DNA from: DASZTV01 sp035548125
GTDB lineage: Bacteria > Actinomycetota > Actinomycetes > JAFAQI01
Assembly: GCA_035548125.1 (NCBI GenBank)
Contig: DASZTV010000093.1
Location: forward strand, 1 to 64,000
Length of the DNA: 64,000 bases
Direction: 5' to 3'
The notes under the pieces were generated by a model. That model searched no databases and was not told the origin of the DNA. It worked only from the letters and a program-made list of their open reading frames with translations. Each line of letters opens with the position of its first letter. The stretch's first letter is position 1. A program made the position numbers and the translations under genes. Below are positions 22,820 through 32,393 of this stretch, piece after piece.

Positions 22820-25567
22820 GTGTCGAGTCGGAGGCGTCTCGTCCTACGAGTGACGGGCGCAGTCCTCGTCATCGTCGCCGTGGGGTATGCGGTCAATGCC
22901 CTGGTGGGCATCGACACGAACCTGCTCTGGTTCCGCTCGGTCCACCACGAGTCCACCTACACGCGGCGGTTCTGGACGCAGGTGCTGCTGTTCGCGACCT
23001 TCGGCGCGCTGATGGCCGCCGCGGTGGCTCACACGCTGGTGGTGGCCGTCCGGCAGCGTCCGGACGTCAGCTTCGATCCGACCCGGCAGCGCTGGCGCTA
23101 CGTCTACGGCCGGCTCGAACGTCGGCTGCGCCCGCTCCTGTTCGCCGTCATCGTCGTCGTGCTGACGGTGCAAACCGGGTTGGCCGCGGCCCACGGCTGG
23201 CAGACCTGGTTGCTGTGGCGCAACGCGGTGCCCACCGGGACGCCGGACCCGCAGTTCCACCGCGACATCTCGTACTTCCTGTTCACCTACCCGCTGCACC
23301 GCATGGTGCTGACCCTGCTGTTCCGGATCGTGGGTACCGCGATCGTTGCCCTGCTCGTCACCGGCTACGCGTACGGCGCGATCCGGATCCGCGGCAAGGG
23401 CCCGCGGCTGAGTCGAGCGATCCAGATCCACCTGTCGGTGCTGCTCGCGGCATACCTCGGGCTGAAGGCGTGTGCCTACTGGCTCGACCGGCTTGCCACC
23501 GCGACCTCGAGCCACGGCGTCGTGACCGGACCGTCCTACACCGACGTCAACGCGTTCATTCCGGGCAAGTTCGCGCTCGTCGTCGTCGCGGCGATCCTTG
23601 CGGTGGTGATGTTCGCCAACGTCGCCGTGCAGAGCAACCGGCTGATGGTCGGGACGCTCCTCACGATGGCGGGATGTGCGCTGGTCGCCGGCGTCATCGT
23701 CCCGAAGCTGGTGCAGCAGTTCTGGGAGAAGCCGAGCGCGGGCATCGTCGAGAAGACGTTCATCGGGCACAACATCGCCGCCACGAAGAAGGCCTTCGGC
23801 CTCGATGGCGACGTCAGCGTCTCGACCCTTCCCGGGACGACGACGGCGACTGGGAAGCAGCTTCTGGCGCAAGCAGAGAAGAGCACCCAGATCCGGCTGC
23901 TCGACCCGAACCGGATGTCGCCGACCTTCACGGTGCTCCAGCAGCAGCGGTCGTTCTACGGCTTCAAATCGACTCTCGATCTCGACCGCTACCCGATCAA
24001 CGGCGAGGACCGGGACGTCGAGATCGCGGTCCGCGAGCTCAATCTCTCCGGCCTGCCGAGTTCACAGAAGTCGTGGACCAACAACCACCTCGTCTACACC
24101 CACGGGTACGGCGTCGTTGCGGCACCGACGAACGTGACGCACAACGGGCAGCCGGTCATCGTGGCCGGGGACGTGCCGCAGCATGGCGTGCTGCAGGTCA
24201 CGAAGCCGCAGATCTACTACGGGCAGAACTCTCCGTCGTACTCGATCGTCGGCGGCGGGCGGGCAGTTCGCGAGATCGACCGGCCGAGCACCACCGGGTC
24301 CGGCGATGTGACGACCACCTACACCGGCGGCGGCGGGGTGCCGCTCGGCGGCTTCTTCCATCGATTGCTCTACACGTGGAAGCTGCACAGCACCAGCATC
24401 CTGTTCTCCAGCGGGATCAACTCCGACTCGCGGCTCCTCTACAACCGCAACCCCCGCGCACGGGTCGCCGCGGTCGCGCCGTGGCTGACCCTCGACGGCG
24501 ACACCTACCCGGTCGTCGTCGACGGGCAGATCGACTGGGTCGTCGACGGCTACACGACGTCGAACAGCTATCCCTACTCCCAGCAGATCAACCTGCGCTC
24601 GGCGACGACCACGACGCTCAACCAACGCGGGTCCTCGGTCGCCCAGCCCAACACCTCGGTCAACTACCTGCGCAACTCGGTGAAGGCGGTCGTCAACGCC
24701 TACTCCGGCGCGGTCACGCTCTACGCGTGGAACCAGGCGACGGACCGGGACCCGGTGCTGGCGGCCTGGGAGAAGGCGTTCCCCGGCCTGGTGAAGTCCC
24801 AGAACGAGATCCCGCCTGCGCTGCTGCCGCACCTGCGATACCCGACCGACCTGTTCAACGTGCAGCGCACGCTGCTCGCCCGCTACCACGTGACGAAGCC
24901 GAGCCAGTTCTACAGCGGTAGCGACTTCTGGAAGGTGCCGTACGACCCCACGGTGTCCGGCGGCTCGAAGACCACCGCGACCGGCTCGACAGTCGGCACG
25001 CCACCCCCGCCGCAGCCGCCGGCGTACTTCACGATGTCGCCCACCGGAACCCTGCCACCGGCCGGCGAGAACATCCCGTTCGGCTACGGCAATCCGACCT
25101 ACTCGTTGTCCTCACCGCTGGTCACCCTGAACCGGCGAAACCTCGCGGCATTTCTGTCGGTCAACTCGCAACCAGGGCCGGGGTACGGGCAGTTCACCCT
25201 GCTCGAGCAGCCGTCGACCAGCATCGTCGACGCGCCGTCACAGGTGCAGAACGACATCGAGTCGACGCCGCGGATCGCCAACGCGCTGAGCCTCGAGCGC
25301 GCAGGCAGCTCGAAGGTCGTGCTGGCCAACCTGATCACGGTGCCGCTCGACGGCCAGATCCTCTACGTCGAGCCGATCTACACGCAGTCCAACGGAGGCA
25401 ACCCGTACCCGATCCTCCGCCACGTCGCTGCCGTGTACGGCAACGGCCCCGTCGGGTTCGGGTCGACGCTGGACGAGGCGCTGCGTCAGGCGTTCGGGCT
25501 CACGGCGATCGACAACACCTCGACCGCTACGACTGCCACGACCAACCCCAGTTCGCCGCCGCACTGA
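22820..25567 (+). CDS. UPF0182-family large membrane protein
   Basis: 915 aa. Seven or so membrane segments fill the first ~310 residues (for example 10-30, 50-75, 105-125, 165-185). A large extracytoplasmic domain (about 320-870) contains the family landmarks LDLDRYPINGEDRDVEIAVREL and WLTLDGDTYPVVVDGQIDW. The C-terminus is Thr/Ser/Pro-rich. The family is widespread in actinobacteria and has no firm function. GTG start is leaderless. The 3' end overlaps the convergent UbiA gene by 41 nt. Confidence 0.9.
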   Translation: MSSRRRLVLRVTGAVLVIVAVGYAVNALVGIDTNLLWFRSVHHESTYTRRFWTQVLLFATFGALMAAAVAHTLVVAVRQRPDVSFDPTRQRWRYVYGRLERRLRPLLFAVIVVVLTVQTGLAAAHGWQTWLLWRNAVPTGTPDPQFHRDISYFLFTYPLHRMVLTLLFRIVGTAIVALLVTGYAYGAIRIRGKGPRLSRAIQIHLSVLLAAYLGLKACAYWLDRLATATSSHGVVTGPSYTDVNAFIPGKFALVVVAAILAVVMFANVAVQSNRLMVGTLLTMAGCALVAGVIVPKLVQQFWEKPSAGIVEKTFIGHNIAATKKAFGLDGDVSVSTLPGTTTATGKQLLAQAEKSTQIRLLDPNRMSPTFTVLQQQRSFYGFKSTLDLDRYPINGEDRDVEIAVRELNLSGLPSSQKSWTNNHLVYTHGYGVVAAPTNVTHNGQPVIVAGDVPQHGVLQVTKPQIYYGQNSPSYSIVGGGRAVREIDRPSTTGSGDVTTTYTGGGGVPLGGFFHRLLYTWKLHSTSILFSSGINSDSRLLYNRNPRARVAAVAPWLTLDGDTYPVVVDGQIDWVVDGYTTSNSYPYSQQINLRSATTTTLNQRGSSVAQPNTSVNYLRNSVKAVVNAYSGAVTLYAWNQATDRDPVLAAWEKAFPGLVKSQNEIPPALLPHLRYPTDLFNVQRTLLARYHVTKPSQFYSGSDFWKVPYDPTVSGGSKTTATGSTVGTPPPPQPPAYFTMSPTGTLPPAGENIPFGYGNPTYSLSSPLVTLNRRNLAAFLSVNSQPGPGYGQFTLLEQPSTSIVDAPSQVQNDIESTPRIANALSLERAGSSKVVLANLITVPLDGQILYVEPIYTQSNGGNPYPILRHVAAVYGNGPVGFGSTLDEALRQAFGLTAIDNTSTATTATTNPSSPPH

Positions 25568-26591
25568 CGATCAGGCCGACCACCAGCAGCGCGCCCGCCC
25601 GGCGCACGTGCAGGAACGCGGCGGCGGCGTACCACAGCGGCCAGATCGGGTAGTGCTTCGGCGGTTCGGCGGGCGGTGGCGCAAGCATCGCCTTCCAGAC
25701 CTGGCCGAGCCTGGGAAGAGCCAGGACGATGACCACCGCCGGCCACGGCATCGCCTTCACCGCGACCCCGATGCCCGTCGCGACGTAGAAGGCGGCAAGC
25801 AGCCCGAGGGTCACCTGCTTGGCTCGCCGCTCCCCGAGGATCACCGGGAGGGTACGAGTCCCGGTGGGCTCGTCGTACGGGATCTTGTCGACGTGCTTGC
25901 CCATGAGGACGGTGGTGCACAGCAGCCCGTACGGGACGCTCGCGACGATCACCTGCCAGGGGAGGTGGCCGGTCGCGGCGAGATAGGTGCCGCCGACCAT
26001 CAGCGGTCCCCACACGACGAGGACGTCCGGCTCGCCGAGGCCGTGCTTCTTCAGCCGCAGGGGCGGCGCGGTGTAGGCGATGGACAGGATGATGCCGGCG
26101 GTGGCGAACGCGACGACTCCCCAACCGCGGCGGTCCAGGAGCACCGCCGCGATCACCAGGTCACCGATCGTCGTCGCCGCGATCGCTGCGTAGAGCTGGC
26201 GCGCCGTCACCAGGTTGGACAGCAGCGGGTGGGGGGCGTAGAGGGCGCGGGGGTAGGACTCCTGATCGGTCCCGACGCTGGTGTCGAACAGGTCGTTGGT
26301 CAGGTTGTTGTTCAGATGCGCCAGGACGATGCCGGCGATCGCGAGGACCAAGTCGAGGGTGTTGAAGCCGGGAGCCCGCACCGCGAGCAGGCCGCCGACC
26401 AGGCCGGCAAACAGCGTCATCGGCAGGACCGCGGCCCGGGTGACGACGAGCCATCTGGTCACGCCGTCGATGTCGTTGCCTGCTGCGGGCGGCGGGTTCG
26501 TGGTCGTCAGGGCGTACAGCCACGACCGCGGACCGTGCCCACTCAGCGGCGGCGGAGCGAGCTCCCGGCGAGGCTCCTCGGTAACCGTCAT
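25527..26591 (-). CDS. UbiA-family prenyltransferase
   Basis: 354 aa, eight or nine membrane segments. The first Asp-rich motif is NNLTNDLFDTSVGTD (NDxxDxxxD) and the second is DKIPYDEPTGTRTLPV, which bind prenyl diphosphate through Mg2+. The order and spacing fit the MenA/UbiA superfamily. The exact acceptor is unclear: no menaquinone genes are adjacent, and an SDR is encoded divergently 34 nt away. ATG at 26591 is preferred over an upstream in-frame start lacking family similarity. Confidence 0.85.
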   Translation of the reverse strand: MTVTEEPRRELAPPPLSGHGPRSWLYALTTTNPPPAAGNDIDGVTRWLVVTRAAVLPMTLFAGLVGGLLAVRAPGFNTLDLVLAIAGIVLAHLNNNLTNDLFDTSVGTDQESYPRALYAPHPLLSNLVTARQLYAAIAATTIGDLVIAAVLLDRRGWGVVAFATAGIILSIAYTAPPLRLKKHGLGEPDVLVVWGPLMVGGTYLAATGHLPWQVIVASVPYGLLCTTVLMGKHVDKIPYDEPTGTRTLPVILGERRAKQVTLGLLAAFYVATGIGVAVKAMPWPAVVIVLALPRLGQVWKAMLAPPPAEPPKHYPIWPLWYAAAAFLHVRRAGALLVVGLIVSAAANWGWSWQS

Positions 26592-26625
26592 CGGCCAAGC
26601 GTCGCACGCGTGGGAGAGTGACGCG

Positions 26626-27462
26626 ATGGAGTACCGGAACAAGATCGCCGTCGTCACGGGTGCCGGATCCGGAATCGGCCGTGCACTCGCCGTGAACCTC
26701 GCCGGGCGGGGCGCTCGCCTCGCGATCTCCGACGTCAACGACCTGACGCTCGGAGAGACGGTCGTGATGTGCGAGAAGGCCGGCGCCGAGGTGAAGGCCT
26801 CCCACCTCGACGTGGCGGACCGTGCTGCGGTGCTCGCCTACGCCGAAGAGGTCACGCGCGACCTCGGCGAGGCCAACCTCGTGGTCAACAACGCCGGAGT
26901 GGCGCTGATGGCCAACGTCGAGGAGATGAGCTGGGAGGACCTCGACTGGCTGATGGGCATCAACTTCTGGGGTGTCATCCACGGCACGAAGGCGTTCCTG
27001 CCCCACCTCATCGCGTCGGGCGACGGCCACCTGGTCAACGTCTCCAGCGTCTTCGGCTTCGTCGGGGTGCCGTCGCAGAGCGCCTACAACGCCGCCAAGT
27101 TCGGAGTCCGCGGGTTCACGGAGGCGCTGCGGCAGGAGATGCTGATCGCTGGCCACCCGGTCGCCGTGAGCTGCGTCCACCCCGGCGGCATCAAGACGAA
27201 CATCGCGCGCGACGCAAGGGCCGCCCGCGACCTGATCCCGCTCGAGGAGCGGGCGAGCCGGTTCGAGAAAGCTGCTCGTACGACGCCGGAAAAGGCGGCA
27301 CAGACGATCTTGCGCGGGGTGGACCGCAAGAGCCCCCGCATCCTGATCGGCCCCGACGCGCGTCTGTTCGACGCGACCGCCCGGCTGTCAGGCGCTCGTT
27401 ACCAGCGGGTCGTTGCGACCGTCATGCGGCGGGCGAGCAAGCGGCTCGGCCTCGAGCTCTAG
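26626..27462 (+). CDS. Short-chain dehydrogenase/reductase
   Basis: 278 aa classical SDR: cofactor motif TGAGSGIG (about residues 10-17), NNAG, catalytic Ser in NVSSVFGF and the YNAAK pair. SHLDV after beta-3/4 suggests NADP or NAD by context. The C-terminal extension (RARLFDATARLSGARYQRVVA) resembles the acetoin/retinol-dehydrogenase-like SDRs of actinobacteria. GGGAGA precedes the ATG. Substrate unknown. Confidence 0.88.
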   Translation: MEYRNKIAVVTGAGSGIGRALAVNLAGRGARLAISDVNDLTLGETVVMCEKAGAEVKASHLDVADRAAVLAYAEEVTRDLGEANLVVNNAGVALMANVEEMSWEDLDWLMGINFWGVIHGTKAFLPHLIASGDGHLVNVSSVFGFVGVPSQSAYNAAKFGVRGFTEALRQEMLIAGHPVAVSCVHPGGIKTNIARDARAARDLIPLEERASRFEKAARTTPEKAAQTILRGVDRKSPRILIGPDARLFDATARLSGARYQRVVATVMRRASKRLGLEL

Positions 27463-27483
27463 CCAGCCACGCAGACGTCCCCA

Positions 27484-28323
27484 TTGCTCAGCGCAGCCGG
27501 ACTGACGAAGTCCTACAAGCGGGCAACGGCGCTGCGCGGCGTCGACCTCGAGGTTGCCGCCGGTGAGGTCGTCGGTCTGCTCGGGCCGAACGGCGCCGGC
27601 AAGTCGACGCTGACCAAGGTGCTGTGCGGTCTGGTGAAGGCCGACGGCGGGTCGGCAACCATCGCCGGCTCGAAGGCCGGATCGTTCCGCGCCCGCGCGA
27701 ACGTCGGCTACCTCGCCGAGCTGTTCCGCTTCCCGGGCTGGGCGACCGCCGACGAGGTCCTGATCACCCACCAGCGACTCGCCCATCGCCCTGCCGACCC
27801 GGCGGAACGCGAGGCGCTGCTGACCGAAGTCGGCCTGGCCCACGCGGCCGGCACCCGCGTGGAGACGATGAGCAAGGGCATGCAGCAGCGGCTCGGTCTC
27901 GCGCAGGCAATGATCGGGGCGCCGCCGGTCCTGCTGCTCGACGAGCCGACCTCCGCGCTCGACCCGGCCGGACGGCACACCGTTCGGGAAGTGCTCGCCC
28001 GGGCACGCGACCGCGGCACCGCCGTGCTGCTGAACACCCACCTGCTCGGCGAAGTCGAGCTGCTCGCCGACCGTGTCGTGCTCATCGACGCCGGCAAGGT
28101 CGTCGCGGAGGGCACCGTGGCCGACCTGACCGCCGCCCACGGCGTCACCGTGGAGACCGACAAGGGGCGCAGCGAGCACCCGGACCTGGCGCGCGACGAC
28201 ATCGCCGCACTCGTCGCAAAGCTGGTCAAGGCCGGCCGGAAGATCTACGCGGTCGAGCCGCACCGCTCCACCCTGGAGGATCTGTACCTGAGGCTGGTCG
28301 GCGATCGCGAGAGCCAGCGATGA
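27484..28323 (+). CDS. ABC transporter ATP-binding protein (first of pair)
   Basis: 279 aa. Walker A GPNGAGKST, Q-loop region NVGYLAELFRFPGW, signature MSKGMQQRL (in place of LSGGQ), Walker B LLLDEPTSALDP and switch His in NTHLL. The long C-terminal region after 215 is typical of ABC-2 exporters. TTG at 27484 is the only start possible: an in-frame stop lies 21 nt upstream. It begins a four-gene operon whose genes overlap by 1-4 nt. Confidence 0.88.
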   Translation: MLSAAGLTKSYKRATALRGVDLEVAAGEVVGLLGPNGAGKSTLTKVLCGLVKADGGSATIAGSKAGSFRARANVGYLAELFRFPGWATADEVLITHQRLAHRPADPAEREALLTEVGLAHAAGTRVETMSKGMQQRLGLAQAMIGAPPVLLLDEPTSALDPAGRHTVREVLARARDRGTAVLLNTHLLGEVELLADRVVLIDAGKVVAEGTVADLTAAHGVTVETDKGRSEHPDLARDDIAALVAKLVKAGRKIYAVEPHRSTLEDLYLRLVGDRESQR

Positions 28324-29159
28324 GCGACGTACTCGTCATCGCGCGGCTTGCCCTCCAGGAGGCGGTACGCCGGCGCGTCCTGACCGTGGTCGCCGTCCTC
28401 ACGCTCGCCAGCAGCGTGCTCTACCTGGTCGGCTGCCTGAGCCTCAAGCACCACGTCGGCGGACTGCTGGAGGTCGAGCAGATCAAGCCGATCGTGCCCG
28501 CGACGCTGCTCGGTCTCGCGTCGTTTGCGACGCTTTTCCTCGGCAGCGTGCTGTCGGTGTTTCTCACCGCGGGTGCCGTACGTGGTGACGCTGATCGCGG
28601 CCTGGTCCAGCCGCTGGTCGTCCGGCCGGTCGGTCGCGGCGTCTACCTTGCCGGGCGCGCGCTTGCCGCCGCCGTCGTGTCCGGCTCCTATGTCCTCATC
28701 GTCTCGCTCGCGGCAACGCTGACCACCCGGGCACTGTTCTCCAACCTGCCCACTCACGCTTGGCAAACGATTCCCTCCCTGGTGGTCGGGGTGATCGTCG
28801 TGACGGCGTTGACGCTCCTCGTGTCGTGTCTGCTCTCGACTGTCGCCACCGGCATCAGCGTCCTGATGGCCTACGGCGCGGGCCTGATCGCCGGGTTGCT
28901 CGGAGAGATCGGCAAGACGTTCGACGCTTCCACCCTCACCCACGTCGCTGACGCGGTCTCCTGGCTGCTGCCGTTCGAGGCGATGTACCGCAACGCTCTC
29001 GAGAAGCTGTCGCCCACCGGACCTCTCGGTCAGCTGGTGCAGCTCGGGCCGCTCGGCGGCGCGAGCGGCGGCGGGACGGGCTTGTGGATCTACAGCGCCG
29101 CCTACGTCGTCGCCTGCGGCGTCGCGGCGAACTGGATCTTCGGGCGAGCGGACCTGTGA
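28320..29159 (+). CDS. ABC-2 type transporter permease (partner of the first ATPase)
   Basis: 279 aa, six membrane segments (approx. 20-40, 60-80, 115-135, 155-180, 185-205, 255-275). The AGAVRGDADRGLVQPLVVRPVGRGVYLAGR loop is typical of ABC-2 membrane proteins that contact the ATPase. ATGA overlap with the ATPase upstream and GTGA overlap with the second ATPase downstream. Confidence 0.86.
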   Translation: MSDVLVIARLALQEAVRRRVLTVVAVLTLASSVLYLVGCLSLKHHVGGLLEVEQIKPIVPATLLGLASFATLFLGSVLSVFLTAGAVRGDADRGLVQPLVVRPVGRGVYLAGRALAAAVVSGSYVLIVSLAATLTTRALFSNLPTHAWQTIPSLVVGVIVVTALTLLVSCLLSTVATGISVLMAYGAGLIAGLLGEIGKTFDASTLTHVADAVSWLLPFEAMYRNALEKLSPTGPLGQLVQLGPLGGASGGGTGLWIYSAAYVVACGVAANWIFGRADL

Positions 29160-30046
29160 CCCTCGAGCTCGATGGCCTCGTCCGACGTTTCGGGATGCGT
29201 ACCGCGCTCGACGGACTGAGCTTCAATGTCGAGGTCGGCCGGGTGACCGGATTTCTCGGTGCGAACGGTGCCGGTAAGACCACCACCATGCGGGCGATCT
29301 TCGGCCTCACCGACCTCGACGGCGGGACCGTACGTTGGGAGGGCGCCGGCATCGACCTCACGGTGCGCCGGCGGTTCGGCTACATGCCGGAGGAGCGCGG
29401 TCTGTACCCGTCGATGCACGTGCAGGAGCAGGTCGAGTACCTCGCGCGGCTGCGCGGAATGAGCGGGGCGGACGCCGCGGCAGCCGCGGCCCGGTGCCTG
29501 GAGCGGCTCGGCGTCGCCGAGCGAGCCGGCTCGAAGGTCGAGGACCTCTCCCACGGCAACCAGCAGCGGGTGCAGCTCGCCGTCGCGCTGGTGCACCAGC
29601 CGGACCTGCTCGTGCTGGACGAGCCACTCGCGGGCCTCGATCCCGTCGGCATCGACGCGATCGGCGAGGTGCTGCGCGAGGAGGCTCGGCGCGGTTGCTG
29701 CGTCCTGCTGTCCAGCCACCAGCTGGATCTGGTCGAGGACCTCTGCGACTCCGTGGCGATCATCGACCAGGGTCGGCTCGTGGTCGCGGGTGACGTCGAC
29801 GATCTGACCACGCACGGAGACCGCCGGCTCGTCGTACGGGTCGAGGGCGACCGCAGCGGAAGCTGGGCGAAGAAGCTCCGCGGCGCACGCATCTCGGAGG
29901 TCGACGCGGGTGCGGTCCGGCTGGCGGTAGACGACGAGACGGACAGCGACGCGATCCTTGACGCGGCGCGGAAGGCCGGCCGGGTGACCGAGTTCCACTT
30001 CGAGCGCCGGCGGCTCTCCGAGGTGTTTCGGGAGGCGCTCGGGTAA
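29156..30046 (+). CDS. ABC transporter ATP-binding protein (second)
   Basis: 296 aa. Walker A GANGAGKTT, YMPEERGLYP in the Q-loop region, signature LSHGNQQRV, Walker B LLVLDEPLAGLDPVG and switch SSHQLD. The C-terminal domain (DRRLVVRVEG onward) is of the NatA/YhaQ kind found with DUF4162-like tails. It pairs with the permease immediately downstream. Confidence 0.88.
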   Translation: MTLELDGLVRRFGMRTALDGLSFNVEVGRVTGFLGANGAGKTTTMRAIFGLTDLDGGTVRWEGAGIDLTVRRRFGYMPEERGLYPSMHVQEQVEYLARLRGMSGADAAAAAARCLERLGVAERAGSKVEDLSHGNQQRVQLAVALVHQPDLLVLDEPLAGLDPVGIDAIGEVLREEARRGCCVLLSSHQLDLVEDLCDSVAIIDQGRLVVAGDVDDLTTHGDRRLVVRVEGDRSGSWAKKLRGARISEVDAGAVRLAVDDETDSDAILDAARKAGRVTEFHFERRRLSEVFREALG

Positions 30047-31371
30047 TGGGCATCCCCCTCGCCATCGCCATCGTCGCGATCGCCTTCATCGTGCGCCGGC
30101 GCCGGCGGCAACGGAGCGGTCACGGCGAGCCCGTCCGTCTCCCGCGACGACGGTCCGCGCGGTTGCCCGCGACGTCCTCGACGATCGTCCTCGTCGCCTC
30201 TCGCGAAGTGACCCAGCGGCTGCGGGGACGAACCTTCCGGGTCGCGACCGGCGTCATGCTGCTCGCGATCGCCGCAGTCATCGTGATCCCCACCCTGAAG
30301 GACAACGGGACCACCCACGAGAAGGTCGGCGTCACCGGTCAGCACACCGACGCGATCGCCACCGCAGCCCGCACCATCGGACAGCAGGTGGGCGCGTCGG
30401 TCGACGTCGCCCATGTCACCGACGCCGCTGCTGCCGCCTCCCTCGTGCGTGACGGCGATCTCGATCTCGCGGTCGTCGACGGACGCGAGATCCTGGTCAG
30501 CCACACCCTCTCCTCCGGAGACCGCACGACGAAGGCTCAGCTGGCTCGCGCGCTCGCGGTCGTTCTCGGCGAGCAACGCGCCTTCGGCGACGCCCATCTG
30601 ACACCTGCCCAGATCCGGTCGATCAGCCACACCCGGGCAATCCCGGTCCGCGGGCTGACGAAGGCCAAGAGCACATCGTCGGAGCAGAGCACCTCCGCGA
30701 TCGGGCTGATCCTGCTGTTCGTGCTGCTCAGCCAGTACGGCACCTGGACGCTGATTGGTGTGATGGAGGAGAAGGCGAGCCGGGTCGTCGAGGTGCTGCT
30801 CGCGGCAATCCGACCGACTCAGCTGCTGGCCGGCAAGGTTCTGGGGATCGGCGCATTGGCGTTCGGGCAGGCGACGGTGCTCGTCGGCTTCGCGCTCGGG
30901 CTCGGCGCGGCTGTCGGGTCCGACCTGCTCAAGGGGACCGCCCCGACGGTGGTGGTTGCGACGCTGGGCTGGCTGGTGCTCGGCTACGCGTTCTACAGCT
31001 GGGTCTTCGCGGCGGCCGGCTCTATGGTCGAGCGGCAGGACCAGGTTCAGGCGTTGGCCTTCCCGATCACCATCCCGCTGCTCGTGGGTTACATCTCCTC
31101 GATCACCGCAGTGAGCTCGGCGCACGCCTCCCTGTACGTGACGGTCCTCGCCTATATCCCGTTGACAGCGCCGTTCGCGATGCCGGTGCTCGTTGCCCTG
31201 CACGCCGTCGCATGGTGGGAGTTCCTGCTGTCAGCCCTGATCAGCATCGCCGCGACCTTCGGCATGGCCGGAGTGGCCGGCACGGTCTATCGGCGTGCCG
31301 TGCTCCGAACCGGTCGGCGGGTACCGCTGCGTGACGTGCTGGCTATCCGAGGGCCGTCTCGATCGCGCTGA
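30046..31371 (+). CDS. ABC-2 permease of the NatB type
   Basis: 441 aa. A short membrane segment at 3-15 precedes a basic stretch (RRRRRQR); the first permease helix is at about 68-84, followed by an extracytoplasmic domain (85-225) and six helices to the end. GVMEEKASRVVEVLLAAIRPTQLLAGKVLG is the signature of NatB/YhaP exporters (Na+ or drug/lipid export). TAATG overlap with the second ATPase. The 3' end overlaps glutathione peroxidase by 29 nt in convergent orientation. Confidence 0.87.
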   Translation: MGIPLAIAIVAIAFIVRRRRRQRSGHGEPVRLPRRRSARLPATSSTIVLVASREVTQRLRGRTFRVATGVMLLAIAAVIVIPTLKDNGTTHEKVGVTGQHTDAIATAARTIGQQVGASVDVAHVTDAAAAASLVRDGDLDLAVVDGREILVSHTLSSGDRTTKAQLARALAVVLGEQRAFGDAHLTPAQIRSISHTRAIPVRGLTKAKSTSSEQSTSAIGLILLFVLLSQYGTWTLIGVMEEKASRVVEVLLAAIRPTQLLAGKVLGIGALAFGQATVLVGFALGLGAAVGSDLLKGTAPTVVVATLGWLVLGYAFYSWVFAAAGSMVERQDQVQALAFPITIPLLVGYISSITAVSSAHASLYVTVLAYIPLTAPFAMPVLVALHAVAWWEFLLSALISIAATFGMAGVAGTVYRRAVLRTGRRVPLRDVLAIRGPSRSR

Positions 31372-31828
31372 CGATCTCCGACGCGTCGGGCTTGACCTTG
31401 CTGCGGAACCTGCCGATCACCTCGCCGTCGCGGTTGATGAGGAACTTCTCGAAGTTCCACTTCACGTTGCCGGCCTTCCCGTTGCCGTCGGGCGTCTTGG
31501 TCAGCTCGGCGTAGAGCGGATGCTGACCGCTGCCCTTGACCTTCAGCTTGGCGAACATCGGGAACGTCACGCCGTAGGTCGTGCTGCAGAACGCGGCGAT
31601 CTTCTCCGCGGACCCGCTCTCCTGGAACAGGAACTGGTTGCAGGGGAAGCCCAGGACAGTGAAGCCCTTGCCGGCGTAGGTCTCCTGGAGCTTCTGCAGC
31701 GCTTCATACTGCGGCGTGAAGCCGCACTTCGACGCGACGTTGACCGCCAGCATCACCTCGCCGGCGTGATCGCCGAGCGTGGCGGGCTTGCCGTCGAGCG
31801 TGGTCAGCGGGATCTCGTAGAGGGACAC
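31343..31828 (-). CDS. Thiol (glutathione-type) peroxidase
   Basis: 161 aa. Peroxidatic C35 in NVASKCGFT, GFPCNQF (62-66) and the Trp/Asn of KWNFEKFL; C81 (AFCSTTYG) is in the place of the resolving Cys of thioredoxin-dependent Gpx. Actinobacteria lack glutathione, so thioredoxin is the likely reductant. I chose GTG 31828: it gives the canonical MSLYEIPLTTLDG start and lies 6 nt after a TACGAT box. An ATG at 31852 would overlap the divergent gene's start codon. Confidence 0.9.
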   Translation of the reverse strand: MSLYEIPLTTLDGKPATLGDHAGEVMLAVNVASKCGFTPQYEALQKLQETYAGKGFTVLGFPCNQFLFQESGSAEKIAAFCSTTYGVTFPMFAKLKVKGSGQHPLYAELTKTPDGNGKAGNVKWNFEKFLINRDGEVIGRFRSKVKPDASEIVSAIETALG

Positions 31829-31834
31829 GCCGAG

Positions 31835-31844
31835 ATCGTACGAT
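31835..31844. promoter_or_regulatory. Symmetric bidirectional -10 element (ATCGTACGAT)
   Basis: The 10-bp palindrome ATCGTACGAT contains TACGAT on both strands. On each strand exactly 6 nt separate it from a start codon: ATG 31851 on plus, GTG 31828 on minus. Neither start has a ribosome-binding site. The layout predicts two overlapping leaderless promoters. Confidence 0.6.
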
Positions 31845-31850
31845 GCGGCC

Positions 31851-32393
31851 ATGAGCGATATGCCGTTCGAAGTCCGCGGGGTCAATCATCTGGCGCTGGT
31901 GTGCAGCGACATGGCGAAGACGGTGGAGTTCTACACCGAAGTGCTCGGGCTGCCGCTGATCAAGACGCTGGAGCTACCCGACGGGATGGGACAGCACTTC
32001 TTCTTCGACATCGGCAACGGCGACTCCCTGGCCTTCTTCTGGTTCCCCGGCGCTCCAGCCCGCGAGCCAGGTGTCACGTCACCGGCCGCGCTCCCCGGGC
32101 TCGGCGACATCACGACCGCGGTGTCCACGATGAACCACGTCGCCTTCGATGTGGCCCCCGAGAAGCTCGACTCCTACGCCGCGAAGCTCCGTGAACGTGG
32201 GGTGCGGTGCATCGGTCCGGTCAACCACGACGACAGCCCCGAGGGTTGGTCGATGGAGCTGCACGACGGCGTGTTCATGCGCTCGGTCTACTTCTTCGAT
32301 CCGGACGGCCTGAGCCTGGAGTTCGCAAGCTGGCTGCGCGCGATGACGCCGGCGGACGTCAAGCACACCCCGGCGACTGCCGTCACGGCCTGA
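31851..32393 (+). CDS. VOC-family (glyoxalase/dioxygenase-like) protein
   Basis: 180 aa with two beta-alpha-beta-beta-beta modules. Metal ligands are likely the His in VNHLALVC (first strand), the His in MNHVAFDV and the Glu in DGLSLEFASW. Family members include glyoxalase I, extradiol dioxygenases and epimerases, and substrate cannot be assigned. ATG 31851 is leaderless. The 3' end overlaps the CoA-transferase gene by 11 nt. Confidence 0.85.
   Translation: MSDMPFEVRGVNHLALVCSDMAKTVEFYTEVLGLPLIKTLELPDGMGQHFFFDIGNGDSLAFFWFPGAPAREPGVTSPAALPGLGDITTAVSTMNHVAFDVAPEKLDSYAAKLRERGVRCIGPVNHDDSPEGWSMELHDGVFMRSVYFFDPDGLSLEFASWLRAMTPADVKHTPATAVTA

Noticed and set aside
31829..31885. Upstream starts (31852, 31885) for glutathione peroxidase
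   Set aside because: They would overlap the divergent start codon and add residues not found in the family; GTG 31828 gives the canonical N-terminus and -10 spacing.
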